Assembly (NCBI GenBank): GCA_934045905.1
Contig: OW203762.1
Location: forward strand, 50,121,411 to 50,185,410
DNA length: 64,000 bases
Reading direction: 5' to 3'
Source: Leuctra nigra
Taxonomy: Eukaryota > Arthropoda > Insecta > Plecoptera > Leuctridae
The notes below the pieces were generated by a model that did not search any database, was not told the origin of the DNA, and saw only the letters and a list, made by a program, of their open reading frames with translations. A program made the translations under genes and the position numbers. Of this stretch, positions 38,001-49,400 are shown piece after piece. Positions within the stretch are counted from its first letter, which is position 1; each line of letters starts with the position of its first letter.

Positions 38001-38307
38001 AATGGTCAATCACAAACAAAATAAGAGGTGGTGCATTCAGTAGGCATTCAATTCAAAGAATGTTTAAGATATTAGCTACTATAAAATGTTTTAAATGAGA
38101 GGAAGACTTACCAAAACTAGGCTAGCAATATGCGAGCAAGAGAAAATAATTAAATAATAGAGAATTAAACATGTTTTTTCTAGTTAGAAGTGGCAGCCAT
38201 AACCTCTACAATACATTGCAACCTGGTTGGAGGTGACACCACATCTGATTTTATTTTGACCACATACACTTACGATGTCTCGCTGCTACGTTAGAGTTAA
38301 AATTCAT
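34860..38307 (-). CDS. Yif1: YIF1 homologue, complete five-exon gene
   Basis: Coding exons, read on the minus strand, are 38307-38274, 37083-36513, 35704-35549, 35469-35376 and 35042-34860 (stop TAG). Together they total 1038 nt, or 345 residues, and every junction keeps frame with GT-AG borders. YIF1 forms a complex with YIP1 in COPII vesicle and Golgi membranes and binds Rab GTPases. The N-terminal third is cytosolic and rich in Pro, Tyr and Asn. Family landmarks follow: LKYYFAVDTAYVTKKLGLL, NAPDLYIP, DRFSPEQLG, SSALAWL, AYGGYKYVG and QPLLMWWLSAHLI. Five hydrophobic segments lie at roughly residues 179-197, 208-230, 243-265, 268-286 and 318-340. The length is close to that of human YIF1A/B. 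The only weak point is the short first exon. Confidence 0.95.
35376..35469 (-). CDS. Yif1: YIF1 exon 4
   Basis: A 94-nt exon between acceptor TTTCTTTAG and donor GTGAGT. It encodes IIFSILLNMVFHKTGYYIGL and the next hydrophobic segment, completing the third and carrying the fourth membrane span. Confidence 0.92.
35549..35704 (-). CDS. Yif1: YIF1 exon 3
   Basis: A 156-nt exon between acceptor GTGTCTCAG and donor GTACGT. It encodes FSPEQLGILASSALAWL through AYGGYKYVG, the most conserved stretch of the family. Confidence 0.95.
36513..37083 (-). CDS. Yif1: YIF1 exon 2 (main N-terminal exon)
   Basis: A 571-nt exon from acceptor CTGTTTTAG to donor GTACGA. It encodes the Pro/Tyr/Asn-rich cytosolic leader, then GQFLSDPLVTNVAMQY, the FAVDTAYVTKKLGLL block and the first membrane segment. 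The frame stays open into the introns at both ends, but homology stops at the splice sites. Confidence 0.95.
38274..38307 (-). CDS. Yif1: YIF1 exon 1 (start codon)
   Basis: A start codon followed by 10 codons (MNFNSNVAARH) and one extra base ends at CATC|GTAAGT, a strong donor. The one-base overhang is exactly what exon 2 needs to stay in frame. Other starts are possible, but none with a matching donor was seen nearby. Confidence 0.75.
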
Positions 38308-38810
38308 GTTGCTCAATATTCAAAAACCAATTTTAATACGTAGACAAACGTAATCAATATCACAAGAAATCAAACGAGAAAAGTTTAGTTGACGGCTATT
38401 CCATTCTTTTCCCAAGCAAGATGGTGGTTGGATGGAATGACAGCTCACCGAACGAACGAAGCTGACACCACACAGCTGACACCAAGTGGGGGCGTGGTAT
38501 ACGTGGAATCGGGCGGCATCCTCAAAGTCAAACTTTTTGTCTATTTTAAGGTGGCGCGATCACTCGAAGTCCTAGTCTCAGATCTTCATAATATTTTGTG
38601 TACTTATTGATAGCCATGCCATACACAATCCCTGAAAAAATTAAACACTTCTCGTGTCTAGTTTCTGAGATAATTTAAGTTTTCTCCCCCATGTTATCTT
38701 ATGGCAGCCAAGTAAAATCGTGTCATTTTTAAGCTAAAATGGAGTTTTAATCTTTTTGTACCGTTAGATTTTAACAAAACACTTTTTTCTGGTAGACATA
38801 ATCCCCATAA

Positions 38811-39192
38811 AAAACACTCCGTGTAAAAAAAACAGCCAAGTCTCTTCAACTAAAAAATAATTATGAAATCTGAAAATTCTGCACTGAAACGTAGTGATAT
38901 CAAAAAATGAGCCAAGTCAAAACTTTATTTGAAAATTAAAAAATACTTGGCGCATCGTGTATATAAATAGCTTAGAAGTATAGGCTAGATATAAATACAT
39001 AATACTTATAGTATACCTACAATGCCCTAAAAAAACGATGCGCCAAGTATTTTTTAATTTTCAAATAAAGTTTTGACTTGGCTCATTTTTTGATATCACT
39101 ACGTTTCAGTGCAGAATTTTTAGATTTCATAATTTTTTTTTAGTTGAAGAGACTTGGCTGTTTTTTTTACACGGAGTGTTTTTTATGGGGAT
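38811..39192. mobile_element. Palindromic MITE, copy B (about 382 bp)
   Basis: Inverted halves begin ATCCCCATAAAAAACACTCC and end GGAGTGTTTTTTATGGGGAT. The inner structure is the same as copies A and C (CCAAGTCTCTTCAAC, TTGGCGCATCGT). It is followed directly by 39193-39571, which is an inverted partial copy of the sequence at about 40120-40498. Confidence 0.9.
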
Positions 39193-39571
39193 ATCACTTA
39201 TTTTTTTAGTTTATTCACACAACTTGTAAAACTTATTGGGGCAACAATGACTAATTCCTTTAAATAAATACGCCATTTCCGAATTAGTTACTAAGAAAAA
39301 TTAAAGTGATATGCCATGAAGAATTGCGAAAGCATCGTTCCAATAGGTCCAGCCGTTTTCTAGATATGGCATCACTTCCGGTTTTCAAAATGGCGGCTGA
39401 AAGCTCTTACACATTGTATTAATATGTATATAAATACTAATATTTCATTATAAGCCTTCTGAATATGTAGTTGGTTTTTATAAAGGGGAAGTGAATTTAG
39501 GCAGATTTCGCTAAACTATGACGTCATTTCCGGTTTCAGTAATTAGAAAACTTTAATTTCACTATTGTTAT
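39193..39571 (-). mobile_element. Inverted partial copy of the fold-back element body
   Basis: Its reverse complement matches 40120-40498, including the CGGAAGTGATGCCATATCTCG block and the flank next to the palindromic MITE. It abuts the CTAG end of the element at 39572, so it looks like an older copy interrupted or truncated by that insertion. Confidence 0.75.
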
Positions 39572-41397
39572 CTAGTGGAGCGGTCGCTCCACCCAGCCAA
39601 GTCGTACTATACACTCACACTCACTCAACATACCGTTACTGCCTAATAAACTGAGGAGCAGACCAAACACTTTTACTGTAAGCAACAACATGGCATTTTC
39701 GGCCTACTGGATCTTAAAATTGGAAAATCTCACATTGTTGCGAAATATCTTAATTTCGAGCTATGGCCCACCCCACCATGTATACCAAATTTGGGAACAA
39801 TAGGTTTATCCATTAGCGAGCTAGAGGGCCGTGAAAACAGTGAAATTACATCACTTTCATTTCATCTTCTTCTTCTCCTTCAGATGATATCAGGGAACGT
39901 TGCTATCACCGCCGCAGCCTAAGCGGATGAACCGATCGCTCTGAAATTTTTACCACATGTGCACTTTTGGCGTCTGAGGTGCCTTTTTATAAAACCAACC
40001 GGAAGCCGCCATTTTGAAACCGGAAGTGACGTCATATCTCGAAAACGGCTAAACCGATAGGAATGAGATTTAGGCCAATCGATTCAGACGGTCATCTACA
40101 TGGAATATCCATAGACAAAATATAAATTTATTAATAGTGAAACCGGAAATGACGTCATAAATATGCAAAATTTTACTAAATTACCTCTTATTACAATAAC
40201 TACATATTCAGAAGGCCTATAATGTTACATACGTTTTATATATAATCATTCTAGGTAGCAGTGGTATCAGACGCCATTTTGTTAACCGGAAGTGATGCCA
40301 TATCTCGATAACGGCTGGACCGATTGGAACGGAGCTTTCGCTTTTCTTCATGTATTATCATTTTAAGCATTATTTAATATTAAACGCAACTTTTCTTAGT
40401 ATACAAATCGGAAATGGCTTATTTTTTAAAGGAATTAGTCATTACTGCTCCGATATGTGTTACAAGTTGTGAGAATAAACTAAAAAAATTAGTGATATCC
40501 CTATAAAAAACACTCCGTGTAAAAATTCCAGCCAAGTCTCTTCAACTTAAAAAAATAGAAGAAATCTAAATATTCAGCACTGAAAAGTAGTGATATCAAA
40601 AAATGGGCCAAGTCAAAACTTAATTTTAAATACCAAAATATACTTGGCGCATCGTGTATATTAATAGTATAGAAGAATATGCCAAAAATCAAATGTACCT
40701 AAATATATATAATATACCTATAATGCTCTTAAAAACGATGCGCCAAGTATATTTTGGTATTTAAAATTAAGTTTTGACTTGGCCCATTTTTTGATATCAC
40801 TACTTTTCAGTGCTGAATATTTAGATTTCTTCTATTTTTTTAAGTTGAAGAGACTAGGCTGGAATTTTTACACGGAGTGTTTTTTATGGGTTTCATATAG
40901 AGGACCATCTGAATCGATTGGCGCAAATTTCGTTCCGATCGGTTAAACCGTTTTTGAGATATGACGTCACTTCCGGTTTCAAAATGGCGGCACAAAAATT
41001 TCATAAGGGCAAGGTATCATCAGGCAGACGAGCTGTATATGTGGTGAAAATTTCGGGTCAATCAACCCAGCCGTTTAGGCTGTGGCGGAGACCGCGGAAT
41101 TTATTGGAAGATTAATAATCATTATCTGAAGAATGCCGTACAATTTCACGGTTTTCACGGTCCTCCAGCTCGCAAACGGCATAACCTAGTGTTCCCAAAT
41201 TTGGTATATGTGGTGGGGTGGGCCATAGCTCGAAATTAAGATATTTCGCAACAATGTGAGATTTTCCAATTTTGAGATCCAGTAGGCCGAAAATGCCACT
41301 TTGATGCTTACAGTAAAAGTGGGTTGCTCCAGCCTTTTTAAATGAGAGTGTGCGCGCGCTGTACGACTTGGCTGGCGTGGAGCGACCGCTCCACTAG
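39572..41397. mobile_element. 1.8-kb fold-back element with long terminal inverted repeats
   Basis: The left end CTAGTGGAGCGGTCGCTCCA and the right end TGGAGCGACCGCTCCACTAG are inverted copies. Homology between the two ends continues inward for over 200 bp (AAAATCTCACATTGTTGCGA and TTTCGAGCTATGGCCCACCC). The extreme end is itself a near-palindrome. Between the ends lie repeated modules containing ACCGGAAGTGACGTCA and AAAATGGCGG, and palindromic MITE copy C. It has no reading frame of its own, so it is non-autonomous. The transposase superfamily is not evident. Confidence 0.85.
40499..40890. mobile_element. Palindromic MITE, copy C (about 392 bp)
   Basis: Inverted halves start CCCTATAAAAAACACTCCGT and end ACGGAGTGTTTTTTATGGG. 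It is nested inside the 39572-41397 element and closely matches copies A and B. Confidence 0.9.
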
Positions 41398-41447
41398 ATG
41401 GACATACTATCAGGAAAAAATTTAAAACAATACCATCGCGTGCTATT

Positions 41448-41746
41448 TTAAAAGTTATTAACCAAATTCGAAATGACATGTTTAGTTATAGCCAACTTAA
41501 ACTCGCGAACATCTTTGATATCTTTGATTACTCCAGGGATTTTGTTAAAATCCCTAAACCCTTTATAGAAGATACTGTTATTTAACCTTCTATAGTTACA
41601 ATGCTTAAGGTGAACGCTCGGCCGTTTTAGAAAATTGAGAGAGAAAAAATGTTTCATAAGTGAGTGTAACTTTTACAGTATATTCACATGATCAGTCTGA
41701 TTGTATATTAGTAGCCCTTTTTAATTTTTGCTTATTGCATCGTTAA
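41448..41746 (-). pseudogene. Non-LTR retrotransposon C-terminal fragment, distal part
   Basis: The minus-strand frame contains NSIFYKGFRDFNKIPG, the pattern (FYKG-x-x-x-(F/Y)N-x-(L/I)P) found at the very end of many CR1/Jockey-type reverse-transcriptase proteins. It continues the fragment at 42137-42400 on the other side of a MITE, with frame breaks. Confidence 0.7.
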
Positions 41747-41749
41747 TTA

Positions 41750-42133
41750 GGCGCCGGTTATTCAACAAAACCGCGTAAAACGATGAAATTTGCGATACGA
41801 TTGGAGACCAAACCCGTAAACCAATTGATCTCAAATTTTAATCATGATTAGATGAAAGACAAACTTAGGGTTATCCCTTGGCACATTTTTAAAAATTTGG
41901 TTTTATACGGCGCCCAGGGAGACGAGAAAATAGCTAATTTTTCACCAAAAATACACTAATTATTACTAATTAACGAAACAAAAAATTAAAAATGTACCAA
42001 GGGATAACCCTAAGTTTGTCTCTTATCTAATCACAATTAAAATTTCAAATAATTTGGTCTACCCATTTTGTCTCCAATCGTATCGCAAAAAGTGTCTACA
42101 AAAAGCAGCAAAATCGCTCGCGCTTGCAGCACC
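41750..42133. mobile_element. PIF/Harbinger-like fold-back MITE (384 bp)
   Basis: Long inverted arms (left GCGATACGATTGGAGACCAA; right, reverse complemented, GCGATACGATTGGAGACAAA) also share AACTTAGGGTTATCCCTTGG. The proposed ends GGCGCC... and ...GCACC are flanked by TTA (41747-41749 and 42134-42136), the 3-bp duplication typical of PIF/Harbinger. It splits a retrotransposon frame. Confidence 0.75.
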
Positions 42134-42136
42134 TTA

Positions 42137-42400
42137 AGAAAAGCATCATCTGCATGACGAGTCATGTGTTCATGCAGAGATTTGTCAATGATAAAATACT
42201 TTGGTATATACCCTTTATATATCTTAAAAACAAATATGTAAACAGCTATGTCTATCATTTCTCTTATAGTGCACCATTTAAGTTTCTCTCTCATACTACT
42301 CGTTGAGGTCATCCTCCTTTCTCTAAGAATACATCGCATTCCTTTGTTCTGCATGTTCTGCAACCTATTAATATCCTCTTGTGTGTTATTGTAAAACAAA
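42137..42400 (-). pseudogene. Non-LTR retrotransposon C-terminal fragment, proximal part
   Basis: The minus-strand frame reads DINRLQNMQNKGMRCIL, then KLKWCTIREMIDI and VFKIYKGYIPKYF. This is the conserved post-reverse-transcriptase region of CR1/Jockey-like elements (LQ-x-x-QN-(K/R)-x-(M/A)R-x-IL). No reverse-transcriptase catalytic domain precedes it, so the copy is 5'-truncated. The MITE at 41750-42133 follows. Confidence 0.8.
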
Positions 42401-42769
42401 GCTATTGCAGTAATATGTAAAATGCGGTTTAATAATACAGTTATATAATGTATACAAAAATGTGATTAATAAACAGAAACGTACAAACAATTTTGTTTCT
42501 TTTATTGAAATTTGAATAACACATTCAAATTACACTTTTTGTGGACAAACACAGACGAACACAAGACAATTAAATTTTAAAATGCAGAGGAATGTACTAA
42601 GATTCAACATTGAGACCATTACAAATTACATTATACACAATGAAAAAATACGATTGAGCAAATTCAGATTGGACAAATTCAGATAGAACCCAGGTTATGC
42701 TGAATAATCAACACATACGACTTACATTTTCATTGGAACTGGAACCTTATGCTTTATAGAAGGGTGCCA
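42401..42769. other. AT-rich spacer
   Basis: No gene or repeat end was recognised between the retrotransposon tail and the GTGCCACCCTA cluster. Confidence 0.4.
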
Positions 42770-43445
42770 ACAGTACGTTGGCGGCAGGCTCTGGTGCCAC
42801 CCTACCATAGGGTGCCAGGAGCAAGTAGGTGGAGTTAAACACTCGTGCCACCCTATCACCCTAGGGTCTCATAATACTCGTGCCACCCACCCTGTAGGGT
42901 TGCCAGATTGGGCGATTTGTCGCAATTTGGGCGACTTGACCCTACCATCTCGCGACAAACTTTTTGGTGTTGTCGCCGATCGCCGATTTGGGCGACTTCG
43001 CAATATCCTTCCATAATGAAAATATATGGAAACTAATACTTTGAAACTTAATTTTCATAATTGTGAACTAGCAATTTTAGGTGATCGAAATCGCCGAAAT
43101 TTCTAGTCCAAAACGCATAGAAGTGGCTCTATTTCATTCTTGAAATTCAAAATTTTCCCGGGCCTACGCGGCCCGGACCCGCGTGTTGCTGGGCGGCCCT
43201 CCCCCCAGGCCCCCCATTGTTACCTTGAGCAGAGTGTTTTCTACGATATTTCGTATTTGGGCGACATTTGGGCGACTTTAAAAAAAGTTTACTAAGTATT
43301 ACTACATTTCAACTTTGGGCGACTTTTGGGCGACTTCACTGCCTGCCGCTGCGACATCAGCGCTCAAACCTCTGGCAACCCTAGACTGATGTTTCACCCT
43401 AGGGTCTAGGGTGGTAGAACATGTACAAGCTCGTGCCACCCTAGG
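42770..43445. repeat. GTGCCACCCTA / ACCCTAGGGT cluster interrupted by a hAT-like MITE
   Basis: Several dispersed copies of CTCGTGCCACCCTA and ACCCTAGGGT occur on both sides of an insertion. The two sides look like halves of one degenerate repeat. Confidence 0.55.
42895..43383. mobile_element. hAT-like non-autonomous element (489 bp)
   Basis: The terminal repeats TAGGGTTGCCAGA ... TCTGGCAACCCTA are one base from the common hAT terminus CAGGGTTGCCAGA. The interior repeats TTGGGCGACTT and has a GC-rich core CGGGCCTACGCGGCCCGGAC. An 8-bp target duplication was not found, so the superfamily call rests on the ends. Confidence 0.65.
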
Positions 43446-46400
43446 ATGTAGAAATGTATTTGATTTGGTGTATAATTAGTGCTATTCGACACCTATAGGA
43501 TGATTTTAATTATAATATAGAGAATATTCAGCATGTTTGTAAGTTTTCTCCATTAAATTATGGTTACTTATTATAAAACAGCTGCAATTTATGTGTACCT
43601 GTATCATAACCTCAATCTTTCAAGCAGCTGTCAAAAGTGTTCAAGTAGGGTTTTCGTCATAAATAGTGTTCATCACTGATATAAAAGAGTTTTATTGACA
43701 ACACTATTAATTTCTATATCGATGATGTCAGATATTTTACGTACTTTCAAAGCCTTTGTAGGCGAATATCTTGTACATTTCGCATCCAGGACAAAAAAAA
43801 TGCTGCGCTTAGGGGTCTATAAGACGATATATTATCCTGATTCTTCCTGATATCCCTAATTTTATTTACATATTATATCATTATCAAGGACTTTATTAGC
43901 AAGAGGTTCAAAGACCGGCCCTATTCGTGGATAACTAGAGAGTTAGCGTGCAGTATTTTATTTTATTTTCAAGGTATGACGAAGTTTAAGTGACATTTCT
44001 CCAACAAATATAAAACAATCCATTCTGATAAGAGTGTGACGTCACATCTTCCTTGAAACTTACCAAAGTCCTTCGAAAATATTCAACACTACAGCACATT
44101 ACCAAAAGATGTAAATTTCCATCGATTGCATAATGTCCCGTGTTCGAGTGTTGGCGCAAGTGCCTGGATTGGTCAGGCGAGGGTTGCTAGGGCGACGCGG
44201 TGTTGGGGTCGTGGAGTGCCCACGACGAACCTACGCCAACAGTCCACGTTCAGTGCCCGACGAGTGTAGGACACGTGGCCGACACTCGACTGTCGCTTGA
44301 TTCACGTGGACCACGCAACACGCTTGTCACCACCAGCAGATTGACAATGATTTCAGACGTTCACATTATTGTTCTTCGATAGTTTTCTTTGTGGCAGTTG
44401 AGAAAATATTAGCATTTGAAAGGTAAGACAATTATTTATTTTCACTTGAGATACTGACTCGCGATTCTCAGAAATCCTCAAGAATATCAAAGACAATGAT
44501 TAGTAAATAAATTCATCACTAGCATGAATATTCAGTTTCAAGATCATGTCCTGGAGCCCAGTGTTTGATTCCGTAGATCTTGTTTCTAAGACTTAGTATG
44601 GATCCTCAAGTTATAATAATTAGGTCAAGAACATGAAAAGATTACTTCTAAATGCCTCGCATTCCCGTCAATAACAAGTGTACGGAGGCAAAGCTCATGG
44701 TGTGGACATTCTTTGGAGTACGTCTATTAGTAAATAAATTATCATTTTACTCACACGAAAAAAAATTACGTATGTTGACAGAATAATAATGTAACAGGAC
44801 ATCCCAAACAAATGTTAAATTATGAGTCATTGGTGTAGGAAACTAAATTACTTACAATTCACAAATATTCTTGATTTGAAACGCAACTTCTTGTCTGAAA
44901 GCTGCCACTGCCACACAGTTCACGAACAACCTCTGCCCTTGTGATTCTTGTTCATCCTGCATGGGTCCTGTGTTCGAGCCCCGCACGAGGCAGGTTTGCT
45001 CGAGGCATTGTTGTTGTAAGAGTTTCCGGCAGTGGCGCGTTTAGTTCTGTTTTGGCGCAAAGCTCAAAGCTATCAATCAATCATTTGTGACCGAGATACG
45101 GCGATTTGTAAGCAAGTCGATAACGAATTATCGACTCGTGTAGTTGGTGAATGAAACTCCGGCTTCGGAGAAGAAGATGATCAAACAATCGTTTATAGTT
45201 CACCCTGTTGACAGAAATATGCTTTTGACGTGCGGACCTGGGAAACTACAATAGAATATTCATGATTAATTATTGTAGTTATATTAGAATTAATTTAATA
45301 TTCCACGAAATTTTTTCTTGCAAGGAAACTGTGTGTTTGAATACACTTCAATAATGTTCGTTCGAATAGACGAAAACTTTATCGGACACTTCATTACAGA
45401 ATCTTTATTAGAATAATTATTATTTCGTTCCTTCACTTATGAGCATTTTTGGGTACATTTTGGTGAATCCTCTAATGTACACTTTCAGGCATGCGGGTGT
45501 CCGGGTGTACGGGTGTCCTACAATGGAACTTGATACAACAAGTTCGTTTCAACTCGTTTTCAAAACGTCAAAATGTCAGCATGAATCTTGAAATCCACTT
45601 TTAAGTAAGTTATAACAATAATTCGTTCAAATGATATAAGAAATCAAATTCTAAATACATAACTGATTTATGAATTCAAAAACGTTTGACAGTATTTAGA
45701 GATATATTACATAAAAAGCAAAATTGTATGGAAAAGTAGTCATTTACTTGAAATCTTTGACAGTGAACGAAATTTGAAACAAACTCTTGGTACCTTGACT
45801 TAGTAGAACCACCATCATAATATTGTGAATAGATGTTATTTTTGAGGTTGCATAGGGTGAGGGGTGAGGAGTGGGGGGGGGGGGGCGTAAGAGAACTTTA
45901 AATCCCGAGTAGGTAGGTACTTACCTAACGTCACAACTTCTCATTAACGTTTTGAGAATCAAAATTAAGTATACTAAAACGAGCGTTGATGTTTATGTGA
46001 ATTGTGCAGAGATTCAGACTTTTATATCATCAGGAGGCAAGTAAGATCACGTGACAGCTTTGATATTTAACTATCTTTTCAGTTTGATTTGAAATGTTTC
46101 GACAAAATATTTGGAAATATAGTTTTATCATTATTCGTATCGTATTTACGAATAATTACGACACGAATTTATCCTGTTCTATCTACGATTGTTTTTTTAA
46201 GTGGTAATTTGCAGTACTGTCGCTTTTTAGAATACCTATCACAAACTTTGGTGATGTTGGTGATAAATTAATCAAATGCGAATCACACAGCTTACAATTT
46301 GTAAGCGGATCCCTCCAGTTCACACATAAAGATCAGTCCACTGCATTCTCCTCATTCTGAGAACGCAGAAGAATGTGAATCCGTCAACACTAAACTTTCA

Positions 46401-49400
46401 AACTTTTTTAGTTGATTTTCTTGTTTACACCTTCTAAAGTATGTATCGAACGACAAAGTACTAAAAGTGTCATACCTGCATTTTTATGAGCAGAAATAAT
46501 ATCTATTCCATAATTAAGATAATTACGAAGTCAACTAACAAACGCCATCATAAACCAAGCTCGTGATATAATTCCTCTGAATGCAAATATGCGCTCTAAA
46601 TCAGAGCTATTCCCGTCCCCGTCTACGCGAGGGTCAGTCGAAACAAACGGTGACCTGGAAACGTAATTATTTTTACCGAGTGACCACCGCTTGTATCACG
46701 CACATAGCCGCCCTGTGGCCTACTTTAGACGGCCAAGATATTACCCTCAGCTGGAGGAGCTGGAAAGAACCTTGAGGTGATTCCTTATCGAGATGGCCTG
46801 GAATCGTCTCGTCCCATTGTTTCGGCACAAACTGAGGAGAATGTCGATATTAGCTCGCTTTGTTTTGATTTATATTCTGGAGGTCCACCAAGACTAACCT
46901 CGTTGTGAGCTGTTTCTTATTTCTACGAGAACATTTTGTCAAGATTGAGTCTAATACATTTGGTGTCAGTTCATGGACATTTCGCTTCGCACAAGAAATG
47001 TAGGCATGTGAAATGTCTGGCTCATGATCCGAAAAAAAATAAATCGATATGTAGGTGTATAAACAAACCAGTGGTGGAAGCGGAAAGTAGTTCTTTTCTA
47101 CATGATTAAAACTTCCGACAAGAGAATCATTGTTTTTCTTCGGGATTTCTTGTTGAAACTTAAGAATATCGTTTCTCTCTAGAGCTAGCTACAATAATTG
47201 AGCTGCCACCACTGCAGTTGGGCACTTATACCAGCTAATGCCGGCATGCAATTCCAGTGGGTAATGCAATTTTGACAGCTCGGGATTTCGATGGTTAGAC
47301 CTTTAACACTATAGTTACTATTGAGGAGGAGCATATCGTTACGAGGTTTTCCATCTGCTCCGATTTCCAAACATGACAGGGATAGTATAAAATTCATGGG
47401 TTGTTAAAAAGAAACTGCGTTGCACAATGCCAGAAATACCACATTCAATCTTATTCAAATTCTGAATTCATGTGTTGGTGTCACGGCATCTTAATGCCAT
47501 TAAAATCCAAGGTGTCTAGATTGCGTTTCTTGTAGTCATAAGCACGTCACTAAACTCCAGATAGCTATCAAGCTAGCAAACGGCAGTTTAAGTATCATAG
47601 TACTCCAGTCAATAACTTATTAAAAATAAGAATTTTGAAAATCAGCTCAATTGTCAGGTTTCCCGCATATCTTGTGAAGTGTACGTTGCGTGTCAGGAGC
47701 AAGATAAACAGCGCAACGTGACGTCACAGGCAGTGATTTGACCCAGTATAAACCAATCACACCGACACTCGAGGAACTGGTCGATAGTTTTGTGATCTCT
47801 CGACGCGAACTCACCGGCGGCACGCACGCCCATGCTGCGAATAATTACCCGCGATTTGATAGCTAATCAATATGTTACGAGGTGCGTTACGAAACTGATA
47901 TAATATGTAGATTCCACGGCCCTCTAGGTCACTTTCAACACGACAGAGACATGGCGGCGTGCGTCGTCTTGTTGGACAAAGAAAAAGAAGGATTCGAAAC
48001 ATATTATGGTAATCCAATTGATTTTTAACAAAGTTCCATGACAAAGAATTTCATCAATTTTACAACAAATACAGAAGAGTTTTCCTTTAACCAATTCCCT
48101 TTTCAATTGACAATGAATACCAGTTTTCTAAATGAAAATATTCGAGTTTTCTATAATATTTATTTCCGTAAACTTCTGGAATGAGGGTTTTGTCGTTTGG
48201 CCTATTATGAACTTTTCAGCCCAAATATTCAAGAAAGTTTCGAGGAGTTCACGGCCTTCATTTTGCGAATTGTGCTGAGACTGAGAGGGCTATTTTCATG
48301 TCATTTGTCATCCTGTAATAATCCAGCTCTTCTTTCAATCTGAGAGTCACTTATAATATTCCTGACGTGTAGACGGTATCGAGGTATAAGACATGTAACT
48401 CTGTTATGTAAGGAGTAATATCAACAAGTACGGGAGTGAACTGGCGAGGGGATGTGCACGATCGCGGCAGCGAAGACGCGTGACTGTCGGCACTGAGGGG
48501 TCGAATTGAGGTCAACTGACAGCCAAGAGACTAGAAGCAGAATAATTTATATCACATATCAGCTCGACGTAGGAGAAGGATTCACTTGACAGTGCAATCA
48601 GCTAAGATACTGACTCATCGGACTAATGGATATCGAGAGCGCTTTCAGCATAAATCATCGAGAAATTACGTACTTCAAAACATAGTTACAATTTTTGGCA
48701 CACGACATATTTGGATGTTCTCCAGTTCAGTTCTGTAATTCAATAAAAATGTATGTGTTTTTGCCAAAACGTTTTACTTGGCAAGTAAATTTCTATAATT
48801 AATTTTAAACTATTTTAATTGTCATCGTGATAATCCATCCAAGTTAGGAGACAAACTGCACTGAAACTAAAAACAAACGATTGCGCTAGAGCTGTTGTTA
48901 GAAATCTATGGATTTTATGTAGAATAACAACGACTTGGGCTAATGAAAACGCGTCGAAAACGAAGCTGTTGAAGCTGAAATTTAATTTGCAATTATTTGA
49001 TAATTCGATGTTGTATTGTCCACGCAGTGACAGAGAATTAGCTCCGGTTTGCAGTTCTAATGAGAGTTTAAACCAATCAGGATTTCTTTGATCTACGTCT
49101 GACGTGAATTAGCTTCGCCCGCCATTTTGCCATCGAATGTTGGCGAAACTCCGCACGACAGCGAGTCAGTTTGACCCAGTTCGCTCATTAAACAGGGCAA
49201 TGACGAGCAGAGAGACTTCAAGGGGGTGAATGCTCTTGTTTCAATCACAAAACGCTTCATTAGGGGAGAATTACACAAAGAGAATTAAACAATTGCTTTT
49301 GAAATACGAGGAAGAAGCACTTTATATGCATTTGTGTACCTAGATTTGCCAAGTGAACTAAAATAATCGTCAAAAGTTTCAAGAGTTCTGATTTTTAATT

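Noticed and set aside
40918..41115. 65-codon frame with MAQISFRSVKPF
   Set aside because: It lies in a non-autonomous fold-back element and arises from a repeated DNA module also present with stops in other copies.
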